A DNA stretch of 64,000 bases from Burkholderiaceae bacterium DAT-1 (GTDB taxonomy: Bacteria; Pseudomonadota; Gammaproteobacteria; Burkholderiales; Chitinimonadaceae). Position 1 is the first letter of the stretch; the number at the start of each line of letters is the position of its first letter. A model generated the notes under the pieces. That model saw only the letters and a list, made by a program, of their open reading frames with translations, did not search any database and was not told where the DNA came from. The stretch covers positions 124,001-188,000 of the forward strand of contig JAHRBI010000007.1 of assembly GCA_019084025.1 (NCBI GenBank), in the 5' to 3' direction. The translations under genes were made by a program, and so were the position numbers. This document shows, piece by piece, positions 14,741 through 23,632 of the stretch.

Positions 14741-15867
14741 TGAGCATGCGCATTGCCATTCGCGCGGATGCGTCCGGGTGGATAGGCACCGGGCATATCG
14801 TACGGTGTGTCACGCTCGCTCAGGTGCTTCGCGCGCGCGGACATGTTGTGGCGTTTGTCTGCCGAACGGATATGGGGCATCGTTGCGACTGGATCGAACA
14901 AGCCGGCCTGGCGGTTTATCGTTTGCCCAGCCCAGCACTCAATGGTGATTGGGTCATCGGATCTCCGCAGTCTTTAGACTGGGAGACGGATGCACGCCAG
15001 ACGATTGACGCACTGCGAACCTTTGCCCCTGATGTGCTGATTGTGGATCACTATGGACTGGATGGGCATTGGGAGTCCGCTGTCAAAGGTGCTCTGGGGG
15101 TATCCAATCTCATGGTTCTGGATGATTTGGCCAATCGCCCACATGCATGCGATCTCTTACTTGATCAAAACTTGCTGGATGATCAGAACTCCCGCTACAT
15201 CAAATTGGTTCCAGAGGCGTGCCAATTGTTGCTCGGCCCACATTTTGCCATCCTGCACTCCGACTATGTGCAATGTCGTCAGCAGCGACAAAAACGCATG
15301 AAGGAGCGGCGCCAATCAGATCCTCTCCAGATGATGGCTAGCTTTGGCGGTACAGACCGGTGGCATCTCTGTCTGAAGCTGGCAAAGGCATACGCTGAAC
15401 TAGCGCCATCCAGTTTACAGATGGATATCATCCTGTCCCCGACTCATGAGGACTGGGCTGTGCTTCTTGAACTGTCTGAACATGTTCCCGGATTGAATCT
15501 TTTGCCGCCACAAGCAGGCTTGGCACACATAATGGCCGCATCTGATGTGGCGATTGGAGCGGGCGGAACCACTACATGGGAACGGCTTTGTATGGGATTG
15601 CCGACACTGGTGGTTACGGTGGCGGAAAATCAGAAAGTGATTGCAGCCTGGCTAGACAGGCTAGGGCTGATCAAACTGCTTGGTTCGGCAGATGAGGTAA
15701 GTGAAAAAGATTGGCAAGTAGCACTCACTGCCATTCGCGATACGCGCGGATTAATTCTGAGTCACACGCCCGAGCAGCTTATGGGTGTAGTGGATGGGCT
15801 GGGTGCTGAGCGTGTAGCGTATGCGCTTGAATCAGCATGCGCCATATCGCTTGAACAGGTGCGCTAG
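14740..15867 (+). CDS. pseG: UDP-2,4-diacetamido-2,4,6-trideoxy-beta-L-altropyranose hydrolase PseG
   Basis: A 375-residue GT-B-fold hydrolase that removes UDP from the diacetamido sugar before condensation with phosphoenolpyruvate. The N-terminus has RADASGWIGTGHIVRC, with the GxGHxxR nucleotide motif, and the C-terminal half has the GAGGTTTWERLCMGLP loop seen in MurG-like and PseG proteins. At 375 residues it is longer than the Campylobacter enzyme but too short to be a clear PseG-PseH fusion, and I see no acetyltransferase motif in the C-terminus. It overlaps pseF by one base. Confidence 0.92.
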   Translation: MSMRIAIRADASGWIGTGHIVRCVTLAQVLRARGHVVAFVCRTDMGHRCDWIEQAGLAVYRLPSPALNGDWVIGSPQSLDWETDARQTIDALRTFAPDVLIVDHYGLDGHWESAVKGALGVSNLMVLDDLANRPHACDLLLDQNLLDDQNSRYIKLVPEACQLLLGPHFAILHSDYVQCRQQRQKRMKERRQSDPLQMMASFGGTDRWHLCLKLAKAYAELAPSSLQMDIILSPTHEDWAVLLELSEHVPGLNLLPPQAGLAHIMAASDVAIGAGGTTTWERLCMGLPTLVVTVAENQKVIAAWLDRLGLIKLLGSADEVSEKDWQVALTAIRDTRGLILSHTPEQLMGVVDGLGAERVAYALESACAISLEQVR

Positions 15868-15886
15868 CTTGGCACGAGGAGGAAGT

Positions 15887-16930
15887 ATGCGGATAGGGAC
15901 GCGACAGATAGGCTCAGATCATCCCCCCTTTATCATTGCGGAGATGAGTGGAAATCATAATCAATCGCTCGATCGAGCGCTGGCTATTGTCGATGCAGCA
16001 GCGGCGGCTGGTGCACATGCGCTCAAGCTGCAAACCTATACAGCCGACACCATGACGCTTGATCTGGACGAAGGTGAGTTCCATATCAGTCAGGGCGATA
16101 GTCTGTGGAAGGGGCAGTCGCTTTATTCGCTATACCTGCAGGCATATACCCCTTGGGAATGGCATGCACCCATATTCGAGCGCGCCAAGTCATTAGGCAT
16201 GCTGGCGTTTTCGACGCCATTTGATGAAACGGCCGTCGATTTTTTGCAGAGTCTGGATGTACCTGCCTTCAAGATTGCCAGTTTTGAAAATACCGATTTA
16301 CCGCTTATTCGTAAAGTAGCGGCAACGGGTAAGCCCATAATCATTTCCACTGGTATGGCGACGGTTGCCGAGCTGGATGAGTCTGTTCGAGTCGCTAGGC
16401 TGGCAGGCTGTGAAGACATCGTACTGCTTAAATGTACCAGCACGTATCCGGCCTCCCCTGTACACACCAACCTGCGAACCATCCCTCATCTACGCGAATT
16501 ATTTGGGTGTGAGGTCGGTCTATCTGACCACACCATGGGAGTAGGGGCATCGGTCGCGGCTGTCGCGCTCGGCGCAAGCGTGATCGAGAAACATTTCACA
16601 CTAAATCGAGCCGATGGGGGAGTCGATTCAACCTTTTCACTTGAACCGCAGGAATTATCCGCACTGGTCACAGAGTCTCTTCGTGCGTGGGAGGCGATGG
16701 GCAAGGTGGTGTACGGTCCGACATCGGTAGAAAAGGCTTCTTTGGCCTATCGCCGCTCACTGTATGTCGTTAAGGATATTGCTGCGGGAGAGACCGTGAC
16801 GGCGGATTGCGTGAAGGCGATCCGTCCCGGACACGGATTACCGCCGGGGATGATTGAAATGGTACTCGGTAGAAAGGCTGCGCGCGCGATTAGGCGCGGC
16901 ACACCCGTCTCATGGGACTTATTGAGCTAA
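15887..16930 (+). CDS. pseI: Pseudaminic acid synthase PseI
   Basis: A 347-residue sialic-acid-synthase-type enzyme that condenses the PseG product with phosphoenolpyruvate. The N-terminal TIM barrel begins FIIAEMSGNHNQSL and contains KLQTYTADTM and SDHTMG; the C-terminal SAF (antifreeze-like) domain covers about 285-347. The ATG at 15887 follows GAGGAGG at ideal spacing; the frame is open further upstream into pseG, which I reject as leader. Last gene of the glycosylation operon; the sigma-28 promoter of flagellin 1 lies beyond it. Confidence 0.95.
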   Translation: MRIGTRQIGSDHPPFIIAEMSGNHNQSLDRALAIVDAAAAAGAHALKLQTYTADTMTLDLDEGEFHISQGDSLWKGQSLYSLYLQAYTPWEWHAPIFERAKSLGMLAFSTPFDETAVDFLQSLDVPAFKIASFENTDLPLIRKVAATGKPIIISTGMATVAELDESVRVARLAGCEDIVLLKCTSTYPASPVHTNLRTIPHLRELFGCEVGLSDHTMGVGASVAAVALGASVIEKHFTLNRADGGVDSTFSLEPQELSALVTESLRAWEAMGKVVYGPTSVEKASLAYRRSLYVVKDIAAGETVTADCVKAIRPGHGLPPGMIEMVLGRKAARAIRRGTPVSWDLLS

Positions 16931-16964
16931 GCACTCTCGCGATATCTAGGTACGCATCCTCTGG

Positions 16965-16988
16965 CGAGCCGCACTGTTGTGCGGCTCG
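16965..16988 (+). terminator. Stem-loop after pseI, possible terminator
   Basis: CGAGCCGCAC and GTGCGGCTCG form a perfect ten-base stem with a four-base loop. Only a short ATTT follows, so intrinsic termination would be weak. The 325-base gap 16931-17255 holds this stem, the sigma-28 promoter and the flagellin 1 leader, and no gene. Confidence 0.55.
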
Positions 16989-17084
16989 AGTCATTTAAGG
17001 GCGGCAAAGGCTTCCATGCCGGACGGCAAAAATGACCATTGGTCGGATTGAAGCCCTCGACGGTAAAAATTGCCGCTCTGCGCC

Positions 17085-17111
17085 TAAAGTTTGCCGCCCC
17101 ACTGACGATAA
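17085..17111 (+). promoter_or_regulatory. Sigma-28 (FliA) promoter of flagellin 1
   Basis: TAAAGTTT (17085-17092), an 11-base spacer, then GACGATAA (17104-17111). This matches the consensus TAAAGTTT-N11-GCCGATAA at 15 of 16 positions with exact spacing. The transcript would start near 17119, giving a leader of about 135 bases before the flagellin ATG. Confidence 0.93.
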
Positions 17112-17255
17112 GTGGCCTAGGAAGTGGTCTGAATGGCCACCCGTTGAAAGGTCCAGGCAGGCAATCATTGCCGACCCGAATTCGACAGGTAGCGCAGAAC
17201 ATGGATTTACTGGCTCCGGACAGGCAAGTCGAGCCTTCACACTCAGGAGATTGTC

Positions 17256-19418
17256 ATGGCTTTAGTGCTTAACACCAATATTGCCTCCCTCCAGGCACAG
17301 TATGCGTTGAACAGCTCGCAGATGGGGCTGCAAAAATCCCTTCAACGTCTGTCAACTGGCCTGCGTATCAACAGTGCGGCTGATGATGCTGCCGGACTGG
17401 CCATTTCGGATGGGATGACTGCACAAATAAACGGCTTGAACCAAGCCGCCCAAAACGCCACAGATGGTGTGTCGCTGACACAGACTGCAGGTAGCGGCCT
17501 GCAATCGATCGGCAACATTCTGCAACGTATGCGTCAACTGGCTGTTCAGGCATCTAACGGTACCAACACCGACTCGAACCGTCAGGACATCCAAACAGAA
17601 ATTTCCCAGCTCTATTCGGAAATCGACCGCATCTCGAGCTCCGCGCAGTTTAACGGGATTAACCTGTTTTCTGGCACCACAGCGACCAAGCCGATTACCT
17701 TGCAAGTAGGTGCAAATGCAGGACAGCAAATGAGCTTCACGATTGGTGAAGTCAGTACTAAGACATTATCGCTGAATTCCACCATTAGCTCTGGATCACT
17801 GACCTCCGGCCGCCTGGGTGCCTTCTCTCAAGGTAGCACACTGGGTATCGTGCTGAATGGTATTCAGGTATCGTTCTCTTCCAATATTGTGGGCGGTGGT
17901 GGTCAACCGGTTGTCTCCAATATTGTGTCGCAGATCAATGCCTACTCAGGACAGAGTGGTGTGACCGCTTCAGCGTTTAACAACGTGCAGGGCGCAACCG
18001 CGACTGTATCGGTTAATTCGACTGTCAGCGGGCTGCAAATCAAAGTGGGTGGCGGCACTGCAACCACCATCAACAATGCGTCTACCCTGTCGCAATTGGT
18101 TGATAATATCAATCAGCAAGTGGCGGGTGTGACGGCAAGCATTGGCCAGAACGGCAACCTGGTGCTGAATAACACCACGGGTGATCGAATTGAAATTGGC
18201 GGCAATGTTGCTAACTCCGGTATGACCGCCGGCACATACGAAGGCTATCTCTCCTTCAAGAGCGCAGGCGGACAGCCGATCTCTGTTGCTGCAGGTATCA
18301 ATCCTTCCTCGGGTAGTTCGAGCAATGTAACTGGCAAGGACAGCCTGAACGCTCTGGGTCTGAATCAAACTGCAGGCAATGGGGTGGTAGTGACAGGGTC
18401 GCGTGTCTTCAAGGAAGGTTCTGGATACACTATCTTCTCCAAGAGCTCCGGTGGCTCTGCTGTATATGACCCGACAAAGAACACCACTGATATCGTCAAG
18501 ATTAATGGGGTACTGGTTGGTGCCGCCAATACTCGTGCAGCATCTGACATGGCACAGGCAATTAACCAGATATCCGGTCAGACTGGTGTCACTGCATCGG
18601 CCTCTACTTCGGTTGCGCTGAGCTTGCGTCTGAACAAGTTGTCTGGTGGTATCACCATCAACGGCAACAAGATTGCGTTCTCGGCGATGTCTACCGACCA
18701 CAGCGATCTGGCAAAGGTTGTTCAGAAGATCAACAATTCCGGTCTGGCTGGTATTGTGGCAAGTGCAGATCAGACATCCGGTCGTTTGGTACTGACTTCG
18801 TCGTCCGGTGTGGATATCAAGGTGCAGAATACCTCTACCAACTCCGGTATTACAGCCGCTTACCGCAAAGCGTCTGATACGACCGCCATGGTGTCCGGTA
18901 TCACCAGTACCTTCGTCGTGATTCGCGGCGAGATCTCGCTGAAGGGTGTAAATGGTCGTTCGGTTCAGATTGATGGCGCAGGCACCGAAGGTACCTTCAG
19001 TACCTTCTCCAAGGCTCTGTCGATTCTGTCACCCTACAACAACAGTGGCTTGAAGAAGTTTGGTCTGGTGTCGGAAAACAGTCAGTCTGCAACGGGTGTG
19101 GGTTCGGCAGCTGCTGGCTTGAGTGTGACGACAGTGGAAGGTGCAAACGCTGCCCTGACTGCCATCGATAATGCAATCAAGATTGTCGATACCAAGCAGT
19201 CTGAGCTGGGTGCACTGCAAAACCGCCTCACAGCAACAGTGTCTAATCTGCAAGTCACTTCGCAGAATATGGCCAAGGCACGTAGCGGCGTACAGGATAC
19301 CGACTTCGCATCGGAAACTGCAAACATGACTCGTCAGCAGATTCTGCAACAAGCCGGTACGGCAATGTTGGCTCAAGCCAACTCCCTGCCAAACAGCATC
19401 CTGAGCCTCTTGAAGTAA
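17256..19418 (+). CDS. Flagellin 1 (long form)
   Basis: A 720-residue filament subunit. The conserved N-terminal D0/D1 region (about 1-140: LNTNIASLQAQ, RLSTGLRINSAADDAAGLAI) and C-terminal D1/D0 region (about 625-720: DTDFASETANMTRQQI, ending NSILSLLK) are intact. The central insert of about 480 residues is Ser/Thr/Asn/Gly-rich and contains several flagellin_IN-like repeats (for example around residues 190-250, 405-450 and 465-525). This surface-exposed region is the likely acceptor of pseudaminic acid. A strong AGGAG precedes the ATG. It follows the pse operon and is driven by a sigma-28 promoter. A paralogue of 708 residues lies at 26010. Confidence 0.96.
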   Translation: MALVLNTNIASLQAQYALNSSQMGLQKSLQRLSTGLRINSAADDAAGLAISDGMTAQINGLNQAAQNATDGVSLTQTAGSGLQSIGNILQRMRQLAVQASNGTNTDSNRQDIQTEISQLYSEIDRISSSAQFNGINLFSGTTATKPITLQVGANAGQQMSFTIGEVSTKTLSLNSTISSGSLTSGRLGAFSQGSTLGIVLNGIQVSFSSNIVGGGGQPVVSNIVSQINAYSGQSGVTASAFNNVQGATATVSVNSTVSGLQIKVGGGTATTINNASTLSQLVDNINQQVAGVTASIGQNGNLVLNNTTGDRIEIGGNVANSGMTAGTYEGYLSFKSAGGQPISVAAGINPSSGSSSNVTGKDSLNALGLNQTAGNGVVVTGSRVFKEGSGYTIFSKSSGGSAVYDPTKNTTDIVKINGVLVGAANTRAASDMAQAINQISGQTGVTASASTSVALSLRLNKLSGGITINGNKIAFSAMSTDHSDLAKVVQKINNSGLAGIVASADQTSGRLVLTSSSGVDIKVQNTSTNSGITAAYRKASDTTAMVSGITSTFVVIRGEISLKGVNGRSVQIDGAGTEGTFSTFSKALSILSPYNNSGLKKFGLVSENSQSATGVGSAAAGLSVTTVEGANAALTAIDNAIKIVDTKQSELGALQNRLTATVSNLQVTSQNMAKARSGVQDTDFASETANMTRQQILQQAGTAMLAQANSLPNSILSLLK

Positions 19419-19488
19419 GCTGAGCGGGGCTAGGGTGACAGGTCCCTGACCGCTGGTAAGGGAAAGGGACCAAAAATGTAACTTCAAA

Positions 19489-19517
19489 GCCCCGGTACGT
19501 TAAACTCGTATCGGGGC
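19489..19517 (+). other. Stem-loop between flagellin 1 and flaG
   Basis: GCCCCGGTAC pairs with GTATCGGGGC (one G-U) around a nine-base loop, ending 22 bases before the flaG ATG. No T-run follows. A weaker pair, GGTCCCT/AGGGACC (19441-19471), lies before it. These could limit read-through from the highly expressed flagellin or stabilise its mRNA 3' end. Confidence 0.45.
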
Positions 19518-19539
19518 GAAGTTGCGAGGAGTAAAAACC

Positions 19540-19944
19540 ATGCAATTAAATGTCAATGGTGTCGCTGCGGTCGCAGCAACTCAGGATCTGGCAAGCAAGA
19601 GCGGGACTGCAACAGCACAAACGGGTGCCAATATTGCAAACCAGCTTCAGGAAGCATCGGCTTCCGCGCATGCAGAGGCCAGTCACCGCACAGGTAGTGC
19701 GGGCGCTACGGAATCCGCCACGTCTGGCGCGGTGAATGAAGCTGTATCCAAGCTAAATAGCATGACATCGGCGCTGAATGTCAGTTTGAAATTCTCGGTC
19801 GATCCAGAGTCCAAAAAGAATATTGTCCGGGTGGTGGATTCAGAGAATCAGCAGGTGATTCGGCAAATTCCCTCGGAGGAAGCGGTGTCTATCGCCAAGG
19901 CGATTGATCGCTTCCAGGGGCTGTTGATTCGTAGTCAGGCTTGA
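19540..19944 (+). CDS. flaG: FlaG-family flagellar protein
   Basis: A 134-residue protein of the FlaG family, which influences filament length in Campylobacter, Pseudomonas and Aeromonas. The N-terminal half is low-complexity and Ala/Ser-rich; the C-terminal half carries the conserved region (about 78-132: SLKFSVDPESKKNIVRVVD, then IRQIPSEEAV). I use the ATG at 19540, with AGGAG nine bases upstream; a TTG at 19522 is in frame but would overlap that ribosome-binding site. It sits between flagellin 1 and fliD as in many polar-flagellum loci. Confidence 0.88.
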   Translation: MQLNVNGVAAVAATQDLASKSGTATAQTGANIANQLQEASASAHAEASHRTGSAGATESATSGAVNEAVSKLNSMTSALNVSLKFSVDPESKKNIVRVVDSENQQVIRQIPSEEAVSIAKAIDRFQGLLIRSQA

Positions 19945-19960
19945 TGGCGCACAAATTGCT
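19945..19960 (+). promoter_or_regulatory. Sigma-54 (-24/-12) promoter of fliD
   Basis: TGGCGCACAAATTGCT begins immediately after the flaG stop codon, with GG at 19946-19947 and GC at 19958-19959, ten bases apart. It matches TGGCAC-N5-TTGC-W except at one or two inner positions. Transcription would begin about 26 bases before the fliD ATG. Confidence 0.75.
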
Positions 19961-19996
19961 TGCATCGAGTCCAGTTTAGCTGCTGGAGAAAGCATC

Positions 19997-22195
19997 ATGA
20001 CTACTTCGTCTACCGGATCAACAAGTTCAAGCACGTCTAGCTCGGTTGCAAACACCCTTGCATCCAATCTTATTTCGAGCTTGTCAGGCAATAGCTCGTC
20101 CAGTTCGGGCCTCATTCAAGCCCAAGGGATTGGTTCAGGCTTGGATATCGGCAGCATCATCAGTAAATTGATGACGGTTGAGAGCTTGCCACTGACCATG
20201 ATTCAGCAGAGATCCAGCGAGCTCGTGAAAAAGAATCTTGCTTACACCGCTATTCAAACAGCGGTCGCATCATTCGAGAAGGCTAGTACCGCCATGAGTG
20301 CGACTAGTCTGTATCAGAATTATTCGGCAACAGTAGCAAATAGCTCATTAGCCAGTGTGACCGCCACCTCTGCGGCGAATATCAATTCGTTTTCGCTTGA
20401 AGTCAACTCATTGGCCACCTCGCAACAATTAGAGAGCGGCGGGTTTGCAAGTGCCAATGCAACTGTTGGAACGGGAACCCTGAATATTTCGCTGGGTACC
20501 ACAACGGGTACTTTGAATAACGGACAATATAGCGGTGGCGCGTTCACCGCCAATGCGAATGCCAATACTATCTCAATTAAAATTGACAGTACGAATAACT
20601 CATTAACGGGTGTAATGAATGCAATTAACGCCAGTAATTCTGGCGTGAAAGCCAGTATTCTGTATGATGGTAGTCAGTATCACTTGGTGATGGCGAGTCC
20701 CACTGGTGGTAATAATTCTATGAAGATTTCTGCGCTCGATAGTAATGGTAATGCGCTGACGAGCGGTAGTAATTTATCGCAAATGGCTTTTGATCCAACT
20801 GCTGCAGTGGGTAGCGGTCAGAATATGTTGCAGAACACTTCAGCTGCCAATGCCGCCCTAAAGATTAATGGCGTACCCGTGAGCTCTGCTAGTAATACGG
20901 TATCGAACGCATTGTCAGGCGTGACCATTAATTTGCTACAGGCATCGACGGGTAATCCTACAACGGTTTCCATTAGTCAAAACCAGACAGCAATTACGAC
21001 TGCAGCGCAGAATTTTGTCAGTGCTTATAATAATGTCGTGAGTGTGATTAACCAGTATTCATCATTTGATGGCGCCACTGGTACGGCGGGAATTTTAAAT
21101 GGTGATTTTTCGATCAAGCAAGTGCAAAGCCAGATTTCATCTGTCTTGAATACCTATAACGGTAGTGGCTCTTATAATTCGTTTGCAACTTTGGGATTCA
21201 ATCTGGATGACCAGGGTAGTGGTCAGATGACGCTGGATACGGCTGCCTTTAATGCTGCACTGAGCAAAGACCCTAAATCAGTTGCATCTGTCATGTCTCA
21301 AGCGGGGAGCACCAGTACGACCCAACTTCAGTACATGAATGCATTGGCTGGTGTCCCAAGCGGAAGCTATCCGGTAAACGTCACGCAGCTGGCTACCCAG
21401 GGCAGCATTTCCGGCGGGGCTATCCCGAGTACAACTTTCGATAAAGATGGTTCTGGCAATCCGCTTTCATCCATTACAGTTCCGGCAAGCGGCCTGTCAT
21501 TCGCGATCAATGTAAATGGTGTCAATTCAGGCACGATAAATATGCCAGGCGGTACGCATTATAGTGACGGAAATGCGCTGGCCAGCGATTTGCAGTCTAG
21601 AATTAATGCTGATTCTGTCTTGCAGGGAAATCTCGCAAGTGTGCAGGTCAGTTGGGATAGCGGGACTCAGGCACTCAAGTTTACTTCTAATTCGTACGGT
21701 ACAACATCGGGCATCTATTTTCCATCCATTAATGGTCAATATTCAGCGTTTGCCAACATGCTTGGGCTCGCTAATCCAACACGGGTAAATGGTGTGGATG
21801 TGCAGGGAACAATCAATGGACTGGCTGCCAAGGGAGTGGGGCAGGTGTTGACGGCCTCAAGTGGTAATATTCAAGGTTTGCAGGTTAGAGTGTTAGGCCC
21901 TGATACAGGATCGGTTGGTTCCGTTAGCTATAGTGGCGGAACAATGAATCAATTGTCAAAATCACTGCAAGGTATGCTTTCAAAATCGGGCATCTTTGCA
22001 AATGCAACAAACTCCATCACTGATCAGATTAATCGTTTGAAAAGTGATGCGACAGATTGGCAAAGCAGATTGGCTAGCATAAAGTCAAACTACGAAAAGC
22101 AATTCACTGCGATGGATACTCTGGTATCGAAACTGCAAGCGACAGGAAATCAGCTAACACAAGCGATCAGTAGTTTAAATAAATCAAATAGCTAA
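19997..22195 (+). CDS. fliD: Flagellar filament cap protein FliD
   Basis: A 732-residue filament cap. The FliD N-terminal domain is clear (about 43-140, with IQAQGIGSGLDIGSIISKLM and a following coiled segment), and the C-terminal FliD domain (about 620-728) ends in heptad-rich helices, including a KLQATGNQLTQAI stretch. The insert between them is Asn/Ser/Thr/Gly-rich. FliD pentamers assemble exported flagellin at the filament tip. GGAG precedes the ATG. At 732 residues it is longer than the E. coli protein, as are both flagellins here. Its middle looks AT-rich compared with neighbouring genes (for example 21 of 60 G+C at 20581-20640). Confidence 0.93.
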   Translation: MTTSSTGSTSSSTSSSVANTLASNLISSLSGNSSSSSGLIQAQGIGSGLDIGSIISKLMTVESLPLTMIQQRSSELVKKNLAYTAIQTAVASFEKASTAMSATSLYQNYSATVANSSLASVTATSAANINSFSLEVNSLATSQQLESGGFASANATVGTGTLNISLGTTTGTLNNGQYSGGAFTANANANTISIKIDSTNNSLTGVMNAINASNSGVKASILYDGSQYHLVMASPTGGNNSMKISALDSNGNALTSGSNLSQMAFDPTAAVGSGQNMLQNTSAANAALKINGVPVSSASNTVSNALSGVTINLLQASTGNPTTVSISQNQTAITTAAQNFVSAYNNVVSVINQYSSFDGATGTAGILNGDFSIKQVQSQISSVLNTYNGSGSYNSFATLGFNLDDQGSGQMTLDTAAFNAALSKDPKSVASVMSQAGSTSTTQLQYMNALAGVPSGSYPVNVTQLATQGSISGGAIPSTTFDKDGSGNPLSSITVPASGLSFAINVNGVNSGTINMPGGTHYSDGNALASDLQSRINADSVLQGNLASVQVSWDSGTQALKFTSNSYGTTSGIYFPSINGQYSAFANMLGLANPTRVNGVDVQGTINGLAAKGVGQVLTASSGNIQGLQVRVLGPDTGSVGSVSYSGGTMNQLSKSLQGMLSKSGIFANATNSITDQINRLKSDATDWQSRLASIKSNYEKQFTAMDTLVSKLQATGNQLTQAISSLNKSNS

Positions 22196-22244
22196 CAGAG
22201 CGGAGCACGCTGATCCAGACTTTCTGGAAAAGGACTTGACCAAT

Positions 22245-22718
22245 ATGCGCAATGCGGCAGGACGATATGCGGAAGTAGAATTGGCTACCCGGGTGGCCAG
22301 TGCGAGCCCTCATCAGCTCATTATAATGTTGTATGAGGGAGCCATTCAGTCTGTCATGCAGGCCAGGACTCATATGCAGGCCGGGCAACAGCAGGAAAAG
22401 GGATTGGCGATCAAACGGGCGATGTCTATTATCGAAGAGGGCCTGAGGCTGTCTCTGGATAAAAATGCCGGTGGCGAAATTGCGCAGAACTTGGACGACT
22501 TATATACATGGATGACGTTTCGTCTATTCTTTGGCAATGCTCAGAACGATGAAGAAAAGCTAAATGAAGTGTTAACTTTACTGGGGACATTGAAAAGTGC
22601 CTGGGAAGAGCTTGATTCTCGAGAGAGCAAAGAAAAAAACAAATCGCTTGACCAGATCATGGATTTGATCCCACCAGTTGAACGAAGTAGTCCAGCCAAA
22701 ACATGGGGGCATGCCTAA
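22245..22718 (+). CDS. fliS: Flagellin export chaperone FliS
   Basis: A 157-residue helical chaperone that binds the flagellin C-terminus and prevents premature polymerisation. Key signature near the N-terminus: SPHQLIIMLYEGAI; helices continue to about residue 130. I use the ATG at 22245 with AAAAGGA about ten bases upstream; a TTG at 22236 in frame would sit too close to that site. It follows fliD by 49 bases and is followed by a strong terminator, so fliD-fliS form one unit. Confidence 0.94.
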   Translation: MRNAAGRYAEVELATRVASASPHQLIIMLYEGAIQSVMQARTHMQAGQQQEKGLAIKRAMSIIEEGLRLSLDKNAGGEIAQNLDDLYTWMTFRLFFGNAQNDEEKLNEVLTLLGTLKSAWEELDSRESKEKNKSLDQIMDLIPPVERSSPAKTWGHA

Positions 22719-22733
22719 ATGTCGCTGCCGACC

Positions 22734-22760
22734 AAAAAATGCGCCATTGGCGCATTTTTT
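22734..22760. terminator. Bidirectional-type terminator after fliS
   Basis: AAAAAATGCGCC and GGCGCATTTTTT are perfect complements around a three-base loop, with A and T tracts on the two sides. Confidence 0.93.
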
Positions 22761-22798
22761 GCTTATAAAGCATGGGATTAGCGTGCTCGAGGATCATC

Positions 22799-23146
22799 AT
22801 GACTCAGGATGTACAGACAGTAATGGATACCTGCCAGCGCTTGCTGGAAATTTCCCGCGAAATGATGGAAGTTGCGATGTCGGAAAAGTGGCAAGAATTG
22901 CCGGTTCTGGCGGAAGCTCAGGCAGAATTGTTGTCACAACTTAGATTGACGGATGCAGATATCGCCGAAATGCCCGATTCTGTTAGGCAGGAGATACAGG
23001 GTATTCTGTTTAAGATCAATGATGTGCATATAGATGCAACGCGTCGGGCAACCGCATGTCGGGCAGCATTGGCGGAAACGCTTGTTGAGATCGATCATTC
23101 ATCTACAAGGAACCGTCGCTTGGGTATGACCTATCAGACCCGCTAG
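22799..23146 (+). CDS. FliT-like flagellar chaperone
   Basis: A 115-residue, mostly helical, acidic protein placed where fliT normally follows fliS. It starts MTQDVQTVMDTCQRLLEIS with GAGGATC just upstream; a Met at 22772 in the same frame would add nine unrelated residues. The helical pattern (LLEISREMMEVAMSEKW) agrees with FliT family proteins, which chaperone FliD and can modulate FlhDC. Sequence conservation in this family is low, so position carries much of the call. Confidence 0.7.
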   Translation: MTQDVQTVMDTCQRLLEISREMMEVAMSEKWQELPVLAEAQAELLSQLRLTDADIAEMPDSVRQEIQGILFKINDVHIDATRRATACRAALAETLVEIDHSSTRNRRLGMTYQTR

Positions 23147-23198
23147 TATGAATACAGCGGGCCTGCTGTCCAGGCGCAATATGAGATCGAGGTAAGAC

Positions 23199-23594
23199 AT
23201 GAGTGCAATCGTGATTTCCTGGACGCAGTTGATCGTGCTGGCGGTAGTATTGGTGGCCGTGTACGTAGCGGAGGGATTGTGGTTCGCCAATCGAATGAAT
23301 CGCCGCTCCAGTACGGATGTAAAAGTACAAAATGGTTCGCATGAGCTGATGCGGCAAGAGCTGAATGCGCTGCGCAAAGAGGTTCAGCAAATCAAGTCTG
23401 GACTCACGCCTGTTTCCATCGGCGTACATCATCAGGAGTCAGCCAAGCTGACTGAAGAACCTTCAGCCTACAATCAGGCCATTGTGCTGGCGAGACAAGG
23501 CCTGGATCCTGCAGCAGTGGCTGCAGGGTGTGGCATCTCCAGAGGAGAGGCTGAACTGATTATCGCGTTATATCGTTCAACGCGCTCATCCTGA
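23199..23594 (+). CDS. DUF2802 membrane-anchored protein of flagellar loci
   Basis: A 131-residue protein with one N-terminal membrane segment (about 8-28, LIVLAVVLVAVYVAEGLW), a short coiled stretch (about 48-70) and a C-terminal HTH-like DUF2802 module (about 88-127: YNQAIVLARQGLDPAAVAAG, then GISRGEAELI). DUF2802 proteins occur repeatedly in flagellar gene clusters of proteobacteria, but their role is not established. It lies 52 bases after the fliT-like gene and 38 bases before the fliK-like gene. Confidence 0.78.
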   Translation: MSAIVISWTQLIVLAVVLVAVYVAEGLWFANRMNRRSSTDVKVQNGSHELMRQELNALRKEVQQIKSGLTPVSIGVHHQESAKLTEEPSAYNQAIVLARQGLDPAAVAAGCGISRGEAELIIALYRSTRSS

Positions 23595-23597
23595 TCC

Positions 23598-23615
23598 GGG
23601 AGCCGACTGGCTCCC
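23598..23615 (+). other. Hairpin between DUF2802 gene and fliK-like gene
   Basis: GGGAGCC and GGCTCCC pair perfectly around a four-base loop, 17 bases before the fliK-like start. No T-run follows. It may slow ribosomes or mark an mRNA processing site. Confidence 0.4.
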
Positions 23616-23632
23616 TCACTGGAGCTATAGGC

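Noticed and set aside
14740-15867. Possible PseG-PseH fusion
   Set aside because: At 375 residues the protein lacks room for a full GNAT domain and shows no acetyl-CoA-binding motif in the C-terminus.
17040-17055. GG-N10-GC spacing (TGGTCGG...AAGCC) upstream of flagellin 1
   Set aside because: Only the doublets fit; the -12 TTGC and the -24 CAC are absent, and a near-perfect sigma-28 site follows.
22766-22792. Sigma-28-like site TAAAG...GCTCGAGG before the fliT-like gene
   Set aside because: Only about 10 of 16 positions match and the transcript would begin at the ATG itself.
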